DNA of 49,815 nt from Methanomassiliicoccales archaeon UBA280 (GTDB lineage Archaea; Thermoplasmatota; Thermoplasmata; SG8-5), in assembly GCA_002499085.1 (NCBI GenBank), contig DAKD01000035.1, positions 1 through 49,815 of the forward strand, given 5' to 3'. The notes below the pieces were generated by a model, which saw only the letters and a program-made list of their open reading frames with translations, was not told the DNA's origin and made no database searches. The position numbers were made by a program, and so were the translations under genes. Position 1 is the first letter of the stretch; the number at the start of each line of letters is the position of its first letter. Shown here piece after piece: positions 7,822 to 14,902 of this stretch.

Positions 7822-8403
7822 ATGTGTGATTCTAACCAAATAAAAAAGAAAGATAAACAAGCAGAATTATCACTTAATACCGTTATTGATTCTCTTGTTC
7901 AGGGAACATCCTCGTCTGGCGAAGTAATGAGTGTTGCTGCTATTGAAATATTCAGAGATGTTGCTGAAAGCAATCCCGACCTTGTTGTGGGGTGGATTAA
8001 AGAAAGATGGCCGGGTATGTTCGCAGATTCACATTTACAAACTAACTATCAACAGCCACCTACATTGGTGGTAAATTACAATGGTCCGGTTTCAGTTTAT
8101 CATATAACTTCTGGAGATCATGGAACCGTTCGAGTTCAATCAGATGATACATCAAATTATATTGTTACCATTGCACCAGTATTATCTCATATTGATCAAA
8201 CAATTTCAAAATATCCCCAGTATACTAAGGAATTACATGAACACCAGAAACAAATAACCGAGGCACCAACAAAAGCCGAACGATTAGGTCGATTAGAAGC
8301 ACTTAGAGATTGGTTTGATAGGAACAAAGCCACTATCAAGAGTTCTACAGGTATAATGGCAGATATTGCTCAAGTCATAGGGACTGTTGCTGCAATTGTT
8401 TAA
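7822..8403 (+). CDS. Island protein of unknown function (193 aa), partner of the small TM protein
   Basis: I do not recognise this family. Visible parts are a Lys-rich N-terminus, a helical segment (MSVAAIEIFRDVAESNPDLVVGWIKERW), a probable beta-rich middle (TLVVNYNGPVSVYHITSGDHG, then TVRVQSDDTSNYIVTI), a coiled helical region (EHQKQITEAPTKAERLGRLEALRDWFDR) and a hydrophobic C-terminus (IMADIAQVIGTVAAIV). The order beta-strand repeat of the 'VYHITSGDHG' kind, helix, hydrophobic tail recalls modules attached to bacterial conflict proteins, but that is only a resemblance. GGAGGACGTTAGG upstream provides a strong ribosome site. Confidence 0.6.
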   Translation: MCDSNQIKKKDKQAELSLNTVIDSLVQGTSSSGEVMSVAAIEIFRDVAESNPDLVVGWIKERWPGMFADSHLQTNYQQPPTLVVNYNGPVSVYHITSGDHGTVRVQSDDTSNYIVTIAPVLSHIDQTISKYPQYTKELHEHQKQITEAPTKAERLGRLEALRDWFDRNKATIKSSTGIMADIAQVIGTVAAIV

Positions 8404-8446
8404 ATGACTGTTAAATGAGTTCAAGGAGTAAATGAATTTTTAAAGA

Positions 8447-8530
8447 TTAGCCACCTTTCGCCGCCCACAGCGCCAGCATCAGAGAGTCCACGCAGTCGTC
8501 GTTTCTCTTTATATATGACGAGCGCCCCGT
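8447..8530 (-). pseudogene. Remnant of the C-terminus of a large terminase subunit
   Basis: Directly after the stop of the terminase-small-like gene, a frame open only for 27 codons reads ...SYIKRNDDCVDSLMLALWAA then KGG-stop. NDDxVDSLMLAL is the typical end of a terminase nuclease domain (third catalytic acid in a DD.VDAL context). The piece is GC-richer than the flanks. The best reading is a viral terS-terL pair from which almost all of terL has been deleted. It is short, so the assignment is an inference from one motif plus position. Confidence 0.5.
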
Positions 8531-9013
8531 TTACTCTGCTTGCGGCTCCGTGGCTTCTATCAGCTGCTCCAAGATTTTTCTTCTAAGCTCCTCAGACATC
8601 TCGTTGAACACTGTCAACTTGGTCAGGTTGAAGTATTCCTGTGGCTTGGCGTCTACATAAATTCCGCCGTATATGGAATCACGGAGGGCCACAGCCTGCA
8701 GAAGCGTCCGGTTGACCTTCACGAAGTCAGAGAAGTTCTCAATCTTGATGTCCTTGGCTTCAAGCAGTTTCTTTGTCAGAATCTCAATCTGTATGTCCAG
8801 AACGTCCATTATGATCTTTTTACGTTCTTCCTCTTGCTTGGTCACGAGGTATAAGTCCTTACTGGGCGTCCATTTCTCCTCCTGTTTAAGGTGATGCCGA
8901 ACCGTGTGTTCTGAGACGCCAAGGCGTTCAGCTATCATTGTGTTGGGGACCCCCATACTGTGCAACTGATGTATTCGATAAACATCGACATCGGTGAGCT
9001 TGCGCTTCGACAT
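8531..9013 (-). CDS. Helix-turn-helix protein, probable terminase small subunit
   Basis: A 160-residue protein starting with a homeodomain-like HTH (LTDVDVYRIHQLHSMGVPNT, then MIAERLGVSEHTVRHHLKQ), followed by a long helical region with many charged residues (RKKIIMDVLDIQIEILTKKLLEAKD) and a short C-terminus (MSEELRRKILEQLIEA). HTH plus helical oligomerisation region is the plan of viral small terminases, and the terL-like remnant immediately downstream supports this. ATG 9013 is preferred over GTG 9022; a TATA box (ATTTATAG) lies about 50 bp upstream. A plain site-specific DNA-binding regulator is the alternative. Confidence 0.55.
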   Translation of the reverse strand: MSKRKLTDVDVYRIHQLHSMGVPNTMIAERLGVSEHTVRHHLKQEEKWTPSKDLYLVTKQEEERKKIIMDVLDIQIEILTKKLLEAKDIKIENFSDFVKVNRTLLQAVALRDSIYGGIYVDAKPQEYFNLTKLTVFNEMSEELRRKILEQLIEATEPQAE

Positions 9014-9121
9014 ACTCGACACTCCTGCCTCACCGATACCCAGACATTAATGGACTCGACACTATAAATATTATTTGGTAGGGAATCGACAGTTTTGTTG
9101 GCTGGAGAAGCGTATAATAGA

Positions 9122-10057
9122 TTATAGATTAAAAGAAGGGAGTTGTTCTTGGAAGTCTTGATACAGATTGTCATAACCGTAAAATATGCCGTGCCCTCCC
9201 TGAATTATTTTTGCATGTCTCATTTCGACTAAATTTGCAAGATTTTGATATGCTGGTTTTTTCGTTGGTCGCCTATACATTTCGTTATAGTGGCGGGTTA
9301 TCTCATTATGGTTCATATGTAATATTTTCTCTGCATAGAGGGATTGTAAATAATATGCGTTGGCAAGTTCGAGATATGGTGTTAAAATGTAAATACGTAG
9401 GTCTTCGGATAGATATCTGAATCCCTTTGTCAATACATCGTTTAATATGGTTGAATTAAGTTCCGCAGTTGTGATTGTTTTCACGAGGTCATATTTCGAC
9501 AGTTGGTTACCTGGATATATGATATTCTCATCTAATGTGATGAATTCTAGATTCTCTAAGAATTTAACGTATTGAGACGCTCTCGCTTTTCCTTTCCTTT
9601 GGCGAAGTTCTGATAATGGTATCTCCCCAAGTTCGAATAACGCGAGCAATATTTCCTTGATAGGGTTGAGTCCGTTCTGAACCTTTGGAATATCAATTAG
9701 TTTGCTACCCATAGTTGTTATAAGGGCATTCTCCGCGTTTCTGATAAGAGTGCCTTTTTGCTCCTGCAATTTGATAGAGATCTCTTTTCTCTCCGGCCAC
9801 TCAATTTCGAGGATTTTATCAGATTCTCGTGCAGAAATTGAGAATACATTATCTATTGAAATATTTCTGAGAATGGGTGGTTTATCATTATCAACAATAA
9901 ATTTTGGAATTACTATGCCGAATTCGAACTGATACCTACCTTTAACACGAGTGCTCTTTGAAATATACGCATTCGTAGCAAGTTCCAATCTGGCTTTTCG
10001 CTCTAATACAGGTTGAATGTTTTCTCCGTCTTTAAGAGCAATCGTTCTATATTCCAT
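9122..10057 (-). CDS. Unknown island protein with winged-helix-like middle (311 aa), coupled to the C39-like peptidase
   Basis: No family recognised. Residues 1-105 look beta-rich (RYQFEFGIVIPKFIV, ISIDNVFSISARE). Residues about 130-200 (NPIKEILLALFELGEIPLSE, LRQRKGKARASQYVKFLENL, EFITLDENIIYPG) have the helix-helix-hairpin pattern of a winged helix. The rest is helical with many Tyr/Asn residues. The ATG overlaps the stop of the peptidase gene by one base, so the pair is cotranscribed and probably acts together. A possible role is as the regulated partner, substrate or DNA-sensing subunit of the peptidase. Codon use is AT-rich. Confidence 0.5.
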   Translation of the reverse strand: MEYRTIALKDGENIQPVLERKARLELATNAYISKSTRVKGRYQFEFGIVIPKFIVDNDKPPILRNISIDNVFSISARESDKILEIEWPERKEISIKLQEQKGTLIRNAENALITTMGSKLIDIPKVQNGLNPIKEILLALFELGEIPLSELRQRKGKARASQYVKFLENLEFITLDENIIYPGNQLSKYDLVKTITTAELNSTILNDVLTKGFRYLSEDLRIYILTPYLELANAYYLQSLYAEKILHMNHNEITRHYNEMYRRPTKKPAYQNLANLVEMRHAKIIQGGHGIFYGYDNLYQDFQEQLPSFNL

Positions 10058-10704
10058 TATTCCACACCTCTACTTTGTCCGTCCTCATTTAATGGAAGTT
10101 TTGCTTGTCTGGTTGGAACACGTTGTGCCCAACCAACCCACCTTGAATCCTCTGCCCTATCCCATACATTTAGAAATGTAGGAATTGGGAGATATTTTGT
10201 TAGCTGCCATCCATTGCGGCTGCCCTTAAAATAATTTTCCATGGGGTCCCATAGATAAATAATGTCATGATTAATTCCCATAACCACTAAAACATGGTTT
10301 CCAATTTTTCTACCGATTGATTTGATACCTATTGCCTCACAATAATCCGATAAATTTACATTCACCAAGCACAATGAATTTGTGTGGTTATTCACTATTG
10401 GTCTTAGTCGAGCGATTGTCATTTTTGGACCACGTTCGCATTTCCACTCATAATCATACGGTTTAAGAAATTCATTCATTGCAATAGGAATGTCTGGTTC
10501 ATAGCAACCTAAATCCTCTTTGAAATTACATATTTGATTCATCCTTGATAACGTGAATTTACGGAATGATAATCCTTCTTTTTCTTTCAGATGGTTTAGA
10601 ATATTAGTTAGGCTAGCTGAGTAACACATAACTGGACTCATCTGTGGTAAAAATGAACTAGTAATGGTTGCATATTCCTGAATGGGTAATTCAGCTAATG
10701 ACAT
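10057..10704 (-). CDS. C39/papain-like cysteine peptidase
   Basis: A 215-residue protein with the order of catalytic residues seen in C39-like peptidases: MCYSASLTNIL around residue 27 supplies the nucleophile Cys at the start of a helix, NHVLVVMGINHDIIYLWDP around residues 137-155 supplies His and then Asp/Asn. There is no signal peptide and no transporter domain, so it is likely cytoplasmic and not a bacteriocin exporter. A TATA-like TTTATATTA lies about 34 bp upstream. It is the first gene of a two-gene operon with the 311-residue protein. BtrH-like acyl transferases share the fold, so activity as a transferase is the main alternative. Confidence 0.6.
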   Translation of the reverse strand: MSLAELPIQEYATITSSFLPQMSPVMCYSASLTNILNHLKEKEGLSFRKFTLSRMNQICNFKEDLGCYEPDIPIAMNEFLKPYDYEWKCERGPKMTIARLRPIVNNHTNSLCLVNVNLSDYCEAIGIKSIGRKIGNHVLVVMGINHDIIYLWDPMENYFKGSRNGWQLTKYLPIPTFLNVWDRAEDSRWVGWAQRVPTRQAKLPLNEDGQSRGVE

Positions 10705-10812
10705 ATTTTATCTCAGTTCAGATAATGGTTTTTTAATATAAAAACAGATGGGGAGATGCTTGTTTTAGTTTTCATGGGCGAACCAGTTATACCGGTAATG
10801 ATGCATCTTTTA

Positions 10813-10930
10813 TTAAGTCCCCAGCGCTCCCGCTACTGGCTCTCGTTGATGAACCCTATTTCCGTTTCCATGAAGTTCCGCGAGCGTGGAGGCCCCGATT
10901 TTGTGCCCCGCACTTTTCTTGCTCGCTGGC
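10813..10930 (-). other. GC-rich patch, possibly a transposase (TnpB-like) 3' remnant
   Basis: The 262-bp gap between the peptidase and the AbrB/PhoU-like gene holds a GC-rich patch inside the AT-rich island. One minus-strand frame reads ...GHKIGASTLAELHGNG then NRVHQREPVAGALGT-stop, which recalls the Gly/Ala/Ser/Thr tail that follows the zinc finger of some archaeal TnpB proteins. No hairpin end is obvious. The rest of the gap holds the TATA box of the peptidase operon (10735-10743). Weak evidence. Confidence 0.2.
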
Positions 10931-10966
10931 TCGACTTGTCTCTATGAGTGCTGAGAACGATACTAC

Positions 10967-12055
10967 CTACTTCGTATCACACCAAACAAAGTTTTGTCCA
11001 ATTTGAGCGATATTGATGGCAGTACTCGTTATTTTCCATATCGTTCGCTCTAACAGATTCAATCGCCATTTCGCAAACGGTTCTAACCCATCAATCGAAT
11101 TTATTCGAGTAATAAGTTCTTCCCTTTCCTTCTTCGGTATTAAGCCATTATAATCAATATATCTCATATGATTTTTCGTATAATTTTGCATTGTTGCCAT
11201 TATCTTATAAGCTTGACTTGGGTTAGCTCTTGAGTTCCATGCTTCCTTGGTGAACTGCATTGCCTCATCATAATATTGAATCAACGAATATTCTCCATCT
11301 CGAAAAATATTATCTGGCACACCCGACTCATAAAGTTTGCGAATATGCCTTGAAACATCCAATTCCAAATCCGCCAGGCGTTCGAGATTGAGTGTTAGTA
11401 AATAATAATCCAGAATGGCTCTCAAATCGCCGAGTCCATACCCTTTATATTTGCCAGGCCGGGAAATTATAGTTGCAATTCTCCTTTTGGCCGCGTAAGC
11501 GATTTTGTCCAACTCTTCTTCTTTGTAATTATATGGCGAACTGACCTTTAGAGTTGGGCAATCCGGATACGCTTTCAAGTCCTCAAGGTTAGAATGAGAC
11601 AAATCGCGTGTGATGGCAAAGGCCCTTTGAACCTCCTTTCGAGGATCCTCGGCAATCAGGGGAAACGTCAGTTCATATGTGCCATTTCCCAGATCCTTGG
11701 GATACACATTCAACCTCAAAATCAATTTCTGGAATCGGGCACGGTTTTTTGGCTCACTTAAATCCAGCTTGTGTAATGTTAACTTATCATAGGCACATAG
11801 GTAGCTTGATGTTATTTTTGACTCTACTTCCTCGAAGCATTCGGTCTCTATCTTTGCCTTGCCAATTAATGCATCCCCCTCTTTCTGCACTGGAGAGACT
11901 ATCATCCAGCCATTCAAGAAGTAAAGTTCGACAAGCGAATTGTATTCCTTAAATATTTCCTCCCCATATTCCTTCGGTAATGGTAAAACCCAAGAACCGC
12001 TTCCAACGGTTCTGATTTTTTTTTGCGTAAGGGTTCCTGCAAGACTTGGAATCAT
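10967..12055 (-). CDS. AbrB-domain/PhoU-like protein
   Basis: A 362-residue protein. Residues about 10-55 (KKIRTVGSGSWVLPLPKEYG, ... LYFLNGWMIVSPV) fit the swapped-hairpin AbrB/SpoVT DNA-binding domain seen at the N-terminus of archaeal PhoU-type regulators, where the consensus is 'GSSYVVSLPKEW'. The rest is helical (two repeats around 180-260 and 270-360), as in PhoU. Typical members regulate phosphate uptake (family knowledge), but no pst genes are near and the gene sits in an AT-rich island, so a different target is likely. I take ATG 12055, about 30 bp from a TATA box, rather than the longer frame starting at 12118. Confidence 0.5.
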   Translation of the reverse strand: MIPSLAGTLTQKKIRTVGSGSWVLPLPKEYGEEIFKEYNSLVELYFLNGWMIVSPVQKEGDALIGKAKIETECFEEVESKITSSYLCAYDKLTLHKLDLSEPKNRARFQKLILRLNVYPKDLGNGTYELTFPLIAEDPRKEVQRAFAITRDLSHSNLEDLKAYPDCPTLKVSSPYNYKEEELDKIAYAAKRRIATIISRPGKYKGYGLGDLRAILDYYLLTLNLERLADLELDVSRHIRKLYESGVPDNIFRDGEYSLIQYYDEAMQFTKEAWNSRANPSQAYKIMATMQNYTKNHMRYIDYNGLIPKKEREELITRINSIDGLEPFAKWRLNLLERTIWKITSTAINIAQIGQNFVWCDTK

Positions 12056-12080
12056 ATAGAACGAGAGGAAATGTTTCCTA

Positions 12081-12090
12081 TATTTATACT
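12081..12090 (-). promoter_or_regulatory. TATA box of the AbrB/PhoU-like gene
   Basis: AGTATAAATA on the minus strand, about 30 bp before ATG 12055, inside the longer open frame; it argues against the upstream start. Confidence 0.5.
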
Positions 12091-12127
12091 TTACCATCAA
12101 TTCTGAGAAAAGTAACACGCGATAACA

Positions 12128-12136
12128 TTATATATT
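12128..12136 (+). promoter_or_regulatory. TATA box for the 402-aa protein unit
   Basis: TTATATATT on the plus strand; the expected start near 12158 would give a leader of about 55 nt before the small ORF at 12214. Confidence 0.45.
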
Positions 12137-12213
12137 ACAAAAACCATATCTATCACAATACAACACGCTCAAAGGATTTTCCTTTAGTCATTCACCCCAC
12201 AACGGAGGTCCAA

Positions 12214-12264
12214 ATGAGTAAATTAATATCGACTCGACTTAGATGGATGCCAGGGAGGATTTAG
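12214..12264 (+). CDS. 16-residue leader ORF with its own ribosome site
   Basis: ATG 12214 preceded by CGGAGGTCC encodes MSKLISTRLRWMPGRI and stops one base before the next gene, whose GGGAGGATT ribosome site lies within this ORF. The basic peptide and tight coupling suggest a leader that couples translation, but it could equally be a chance ORF created by two ribosome sites. Confidence 0.3.
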   Translation: MSKLISTRLRWMPGRI

Positions 12265-12265
12265 G

Positions 12266-13474
12266 ATGAGTCCTCCTCCGACGTTGTTAAGAAAGATTGT
12301 CGGGGGTAAACTTAATTTTAACCATTACGATAACGATAAACTTGTAAAGGTTGTCCAATGTGGCGGCTACAATGTTAAGACTCCACACGCAAAGGACCTC
12401 CTTGAAAGGAACGCAACATTTGCTGCAACTCTTATAAAGGTGTTAAATGATTATGGAATTGACACATGCAATAGCACGGCACAATTCAATGTCACTTCGC
12501 TTACATATTCAAAACACAAGCACTTCTATTATCATGAATGCGTTCACACGGACACCGAACCCCCCATTCACACAGATGACACCATCAATCCCCTTGGCCA
12601 TCATTCACCTGAGGACAGGGAACTATTCATCCCGTATGCTGAAGAATACTTAAAATTAATTAAATCCGACGAATCCGGAAGCATCACCCAATATCGTCAG
12701 ACAGGGAATTTAACTGCGAAAATGCTAGAAAAATATGGGTTCGATGAAGAGGATATAATAAAAAAAATATTACCAAATCTGAAGAAATATGGTGATGATT
12801 CATCAGCGATAATCGATGCTTCAATGCAACACATCTTGGAGATACCGCGGCCGCATAAATTGATATTATACAACAGAGCCATTCTATCAGCGATATTAAG
12901 CATTTTGGCAGAAAAGGATCATGCCTTTAGAAAGAAGATATCCAAGTATAACAAGCCGGAAACGGTGATTAACGTCAGTTTTCCTCCGGTAGTCAATGCG
13001 CAATTCAAGTTCAAGAATAAGGATGATCTCCCCGAAAGAACTCTTGAGGAGGCAATCCAAAGAAAATCCGCGAGTTATACATCGAAATATAAGAATTGGT
13101 ATTACGACCAAACAACATACTGGCCGCCATCAATGCTGTCAAGATGGGCTGGCGGTCACAGCATCCAAGGCCATAAAATCGTAATGTATGTTGGACACTT
13201 CGTCAAGTTCGATGACGAGAAAAACAGACATTATTTCACATCATCGTTCTACTATGACAAGAATATGTGCATGGAGGTCGATACCTTCGATGGAGAACTG
13301 GAAGGTTTAGCCTCGGAGATAACCATGGATAACGAATATTTTATACTGGGTGTGGTATATCCGACAGGAAAGCGTCCAGTAATCAAGATTGGGGCGATGT
13401 GGCAGGTGAGGAGAATCCCCTCGTTCTTCGTAGATGATATCGCTACAGAAGTGATAAATGAAGAAGTGAGGTAA
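12266..13474 (+). CDS. Unknown island protein (402 aa)
   Basis: I do not recognise this protein. It is soluble, without signal peptide or membrane segment. The N-terminal third has several His/Cys residues (SKHKHFYYHECVHTD). The middle is helical and charged (MLEKYGFDEEDIIKKILPNL). The C-terminal third is beta-rich and aromatic (WYYDQTTYWPPSMLSRWAGG, HKIVMYVGHFVKFDDE, HYFTSSFYYDKNMCMEVDTF, EYFILGVVYP). ATG follows GGGAGGATT. AT-rich codon use places it with the island; it is the last island gene, 53 bp from the end of the aro operon, and convergent with it. Confidence 0.55.
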   Translation: MSPPPTLLRKIVGGKLNFNHYDNDKLVKVVQCGGYNVKTPHAKDLLERNATFAATLIKVLNDYGIDTCNSTAQFNVTSLTYSKHKHFYYHECVHTDTEPPIHTDDTINPLGHHSPEDRELFIPYAEEYLKLIKSDESGSITQYRQTGNLTAKMLEKYGFDEEDIIKKILPNLKKYGDDSSAIIDASMQHILEIPRPHKLILYNRAILSAILSILAEKDHAFRKKISKYNKPETVINVSFPPVVNAQFKFKNKDDLPERTLEEAIQRKSASYTSKYKNWYYDQTTYWPPSMLSRWAGGHSIQGHKIVMYVGHFVKFDDEKNRHYFTSSFYYDKNMCMEVDTFDGELEGLASEITMDNEYFILGVVYPTGKRPVIKIGAMWQVRRIPSFFVDDIATEVINEEVR

Positions 13475-13527
13475 TGCACTCAGAATCTTAAATTGGTATG
13501 TAATAAGCAACCTGATGAAATCTTTAT

Positions 13528-14901
13528 TTACCAGTCCAGGGCTGGCATGCAATGGGCCGTCAACGATGCCTCTCCGGGCCTGAGAATGACTCTCTCGGTC
13601 TCGTCCCAACCCAGGCACTGGTCTGTCACGGAGACGCCGCGCCTGAGCTTTCTCGAGTCGAATCCCGCCAGGCAGCCGGGCAGCTTCTGGCTGCCGCCCA
13701 CCAGGTTGCTCTCCAGCATGAGCCCGACTATGTCTGCGTTTCCGGCCCTCCTCTGCCGGATTACATCCCTGAAAACCCGGATCTGATTCTTTGCGACCTT
13801 CCCGGAATTCCCGTGGCTGCAGTCCACGACGATTGCAGTCCTGAGCCCGGCTGACTCCAGCTTCCCCAGGATGCGGGCCAGGTTCTTGGCGCCGTAATTA
13901 GGCCTTTTCCCGCCCCTGAGGATCAGGTGGCAATGGCTGTTTCCCTTTGTCCTCAGCGTCCTGATGCTGCCTGCATCGTCCATGCCGATGAAGTCATGGC
14001 CTGTTCCTGCGTATTCAATCGCGCCCAGGGCCGGTTCGGCGCTGCCGTCCGTGGCATTCTTGAATCCCACGGGCATGGCCAGGCCGGAGGCCAAGTCCCT
14101 GTGCGTCTGGGAGCCCGAGGACCTGGCGCCGACAATGCCCCAGGACACGAGGTCGCCGATGTACTGGGCGCTGAACGGGCTTATGAACTCCACTGCGGCG
14201 GGAACGCCCATCTCCGCCATCCTGTTCAGCAGTTTCCTGGTCATGACTATGCCCTCCTGCACATCCCCGGTGCCGTCCAGGTACGGCTCGGTGAGGAAGC
14301 CGGTCCAGCCCTTTCCGGACCTGGGTTTCTCGACATAGGCGCGCATGACCAGCAGGAATCTTCCCTTCACCTTCTTCTGCAGCTTGGCAATCTTCACAGC
14401 ATATTCTTCGGCCTGCTCGGCGTCATGTATCGAGCAAGGGCCCATGATCACGGCGATGCGGCCGTCCCTGCCGTCCAGGATGTCCCTGACTGCCTTCCTG
14501 GCAGCGATTATTGTCCCGGCGGCCTTTTCCGACCTGGGCACGGCCTTCCTGAATTCAACCGGCGGCGGCAGATGCCACGAGACCGAGACATTGGCGTCGT
14601 CCGGCCCGGCAGGCAGCCCGGCCTTCCTCGGCATCCTGGCGGATTCCTGCCTCAGCCTTGATTCAGCAATGAGGGTGCGCATGACAGCCTCGACTGTCTG
14701 CGGGTGGATCTTCTCAGCGGCAGCGTTCTTCCGGGCATTGGCGACAATCTCATTCTCGACCCCGGGATTGCGCACAGGCTCTCCGAGCGCCTTCTTTCTC
14801 CTGCCTATCTCGTCCGTGATGCGCATCCTCTTGCCCATGATCCGGACCAGCTCCGCGTCGTTCTCCTTCAGTTCCCCGCGCAAGCGCTTTACCCGGTCCA
14901 T
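13528..14901 (-). CDS. Chorismate mutase-DAHP synthase (AroG-type) fusion
   Basis: A 457-residue fusion. Residues 1-95 are an AroQ-type chorismate mutase (LRGELKENDAELVRIMGKRM, then ITDEIGRRKKALGEPV). From about 115 on is a class I-alpha DAHP synthase like E. coli AroG: IMGPCSIHDAEQAEEYAVKI, MRAYVEKPRSGKGWTGFL, SWGIVGARSSGSQTHRDLAS, ILRGGKRPNYGAKN, DCSHGNSGK and VGLMLESNLVGGSQKL. It condenses PEP with erythrose 4-phosphate and also turns chorismate to prephenate. ATG 14901 follows the aroC stop by one base with a GGAGGGG site; the longer frame to 14994 overlaps aroC and is rejected. Last gene of the operon. Confidence 0.9.
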   Translation of the reverse strand: MDRVKRLRGELKENDAELVRIMGKRMRITDEIGRRKKALGEPVRNPGVENEIVANARKNAAAEKIHPQTVEAVMRTLIAESRLRQESARMPRKAGLPAGPDDANVSVSWHLPPPVEFRKAVPRSEKAAGTIIAARKAVRDILDGRDGRIAVIMGPCSIHDAEQAEEYAVKIAKLQKKVKGRFLLVMRAYVEKPRSGKGWTGFLTEPYLDGTGDVQEGIVMTRKLLNRMAEMGVPAAVEFISPFSAQYIGDLVSWGIVGARSSGSQTHRDLASGLAMPVGFKNATDGSAEPALGAIEYAGTGHDFIGMDDAGSIRTLRTKGNSHCHLILRGGKRPNYGAKNLARILGKLESAGLRTAIVVDCSHGNSGKVAKNQIRVFRDVIRQRRAGNADIVGLMLESNLVGGSQKLPGCLAGFDSRKLRRGVSVTDQCLGWDETERVILRPGEASLTAHCMPALDW

Positions 14902-14902
14902 G

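Noticed and set aside
10756..10947. 63-residue plus-strand frame between the peptidase and the AbrB/PhoU-like gene
   Set aside because: No ribosome site or family match and it spans the GC-rich relic.
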